Source of the DNA: Streptomyces sp. 2131.1
GTDB taxonomy: Bacteria > Actinomycetota > Actinomycetes > Streptomycetales > Streptomycetaceae
Length of the DNA: 64,000 bases
Direction: 5' to 3'
NCBI RefSeq assembly: GCF_900105515.1
Contig: NZ_FNSY01000001.1
Coordinates: 1,798,001-1,862,000, forward strand
Shown: positions 63,487 through 64,000 of the stretch, in pieces
Layout of the letters: every line of letters starts with the position of its first letter
How positions within the stretch are numbered: position 1 is the first letter of the stretch
The notes under the pieces: generated by a model
Database searches by the model: none
Seen by the model: the letters and a program-made list of their open reading frames with translations, nothing else
Told to the model about the DNA's origin: nothing
Translations under genes and position numbers: made by a program

Positions 63487-64000
63487 TCAGCGAAGACGCT
63501 GACTGATCACCTTGGAGACGCCGTCGCCCTGCATCGAGACGCCGTACAGCGCGTCGGCGACCTCCATCGTCCGCTTCTGGTGCGTGATCACGATGAGCTG
63601 CGAGCTCTCCTGGAGCTCCTCCATGATCCGGATCAGCCGCTGGAGGTTGGTGTCGTCGAGCGCCGCCTCGACCTCGTCCATCACGTAGAACGGACTGGGC
63701 CTCGCCTTGAAGATCGAGACCAGCAACGCCACCGCCGTCAGGGACCTCTCCCCGCCGGACAGCAGGGAGAGCCGCTTGACCTTCTTGCCCGGCGGCCGGG
63801 CCTCGACGTCCACACCGGTGGCCAGCATGTTGTCGGGATCGGTCAGGATCAGCCGCCCCTCGCCGCCCGGGAAGAGCCGCGAGAAGACGCCCTCGAACTC
63901 TCGCGCGGTGTCCCGGTACGCCTCCGTGAACACCTGCTCCACCCGCTCGTCGACCTCCTTGACGACCTGGAGCAGATCGGCGCGGGTCTTCTTCAGGTCC
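63487..64000 (-). CDS. smc: Chromosome segregation protein SMC (C-terminal part only)
   Basis: The visible 170 residues are the end of the protein; the start lies beyond 64000. Present are [39 protein letters not shown], the ABC signature [15 protein letters not shown], Walker [16 protein letters not shown] and VITHQKRTM. It is the ATPase of the condensin complex. Gene order glcP-smc near ftsY agrees with other streptomycetes. Confidence 0.96.
   Translation of the reverse strand, partial: DLKKTRADLLQVVKEVDERVEQVFTEAYRDTAREFEGVFSRLFPGGEGRLILTDPDNMLATGVDVEARPPGKKVKRLSLLSGGERSLTAVALLVSIFKARPSPFYVMDEVEAALDDTNLQRLIRIMEELQESSQLIVITHQKRTMEVADALYGVSMQGDGVSKVISQRLR

Overview
The window is a stretch of a high-GC actinobacterial chromosome, almost certainly a Streptomyces. 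Third codon positions are nearly all G or C. GTG and TTG starts are common, and the sporulation regulators whiG and nsdA are present. From memory, gene order from about 27.6 kb to the end matches the conserved Streptomyces coelicolor core between rlmN and smc, here on the minus strand: rlmN, cdsA-frr-pyrH-tsf-rpsB, whiG, dprA-comM-yraN, the signal peptidases, rplS-trmD-rimM-khpA-rpsP, ffh, glnD-glnK-amtB, nsdA, ftsY, glcP, smc. I see no rRNA or tRNA genes, insertion sequences, prophage, CRISPR array or recombinase.

1-27.6 kb is a more variable metabolic and regulatory flank. It holds a truncated PucR regulator, an 805-aa membrane P-loop ATPase resembling conjugative coupling proteins, gabT, a PAP2 phosphatase, a secreted GH18 chitinase with a DasR-like operator in its promoter, a small prim-pol-like protein, a NADAR protein, a repeat-bearing DUF4190 protein and a COG1816 deaminase that is probably a menaquinone-pathway (aminodeoxyfutalosine) deaminase. 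A GDPD and a NarL-type two-component pair form one overlapping operon. A serine hydrolase, an aminobutyraldehyde dehydrogenase (which with gabT would convert putrescine-derived aldehyde through GABA to succinate semialdehyde), an ABC pair, a LOG protein, a MerR operon and the thiamine transporter thiBPQ behind a TPP riboswitch complete the flank.

27.6-48.1 kb is the translation, envelope and secretion core: RlmN, CdsA, Frr, PyrH, EF-Ts, S2, sigma WhiG, DprA, ComM, YraN, a NUDIX hydrolase, five consecutive type I signal peptidases, L19, TrmD, RimM, KhpA and S16. 48.2-64 kb adds a SprT-like metalloprotein, a methyltransferase, both SRP GTPases (ffh and ftsY), the ammonium/PII module amtB-glnK-glnD behind a GlnR box, nsdA, a second prim-pol-like protein, a cytosine-type permease, a GlcP-type glucose permease and the C-terminal end of smc.

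The main points for a second look are: the fifth signal peptidase gene, which arose by tandem duplication and shares a near-identical conversion tract with its neighbour; a 26-bp stem-loop between the GlnR box and amtB; the only TTA (bldA-dependent) codon I found, in a small membrane-protein gene next to a perfect 50-bp palindrome; a 27-bp tandem repeat in which every unit restarts with ATG; paired DnaA-box-like sites with identical 18-bp spacing; two stand-alone prim-pol-like paralogues; and the coupling-protein-like ATPase with no conjugation partners.
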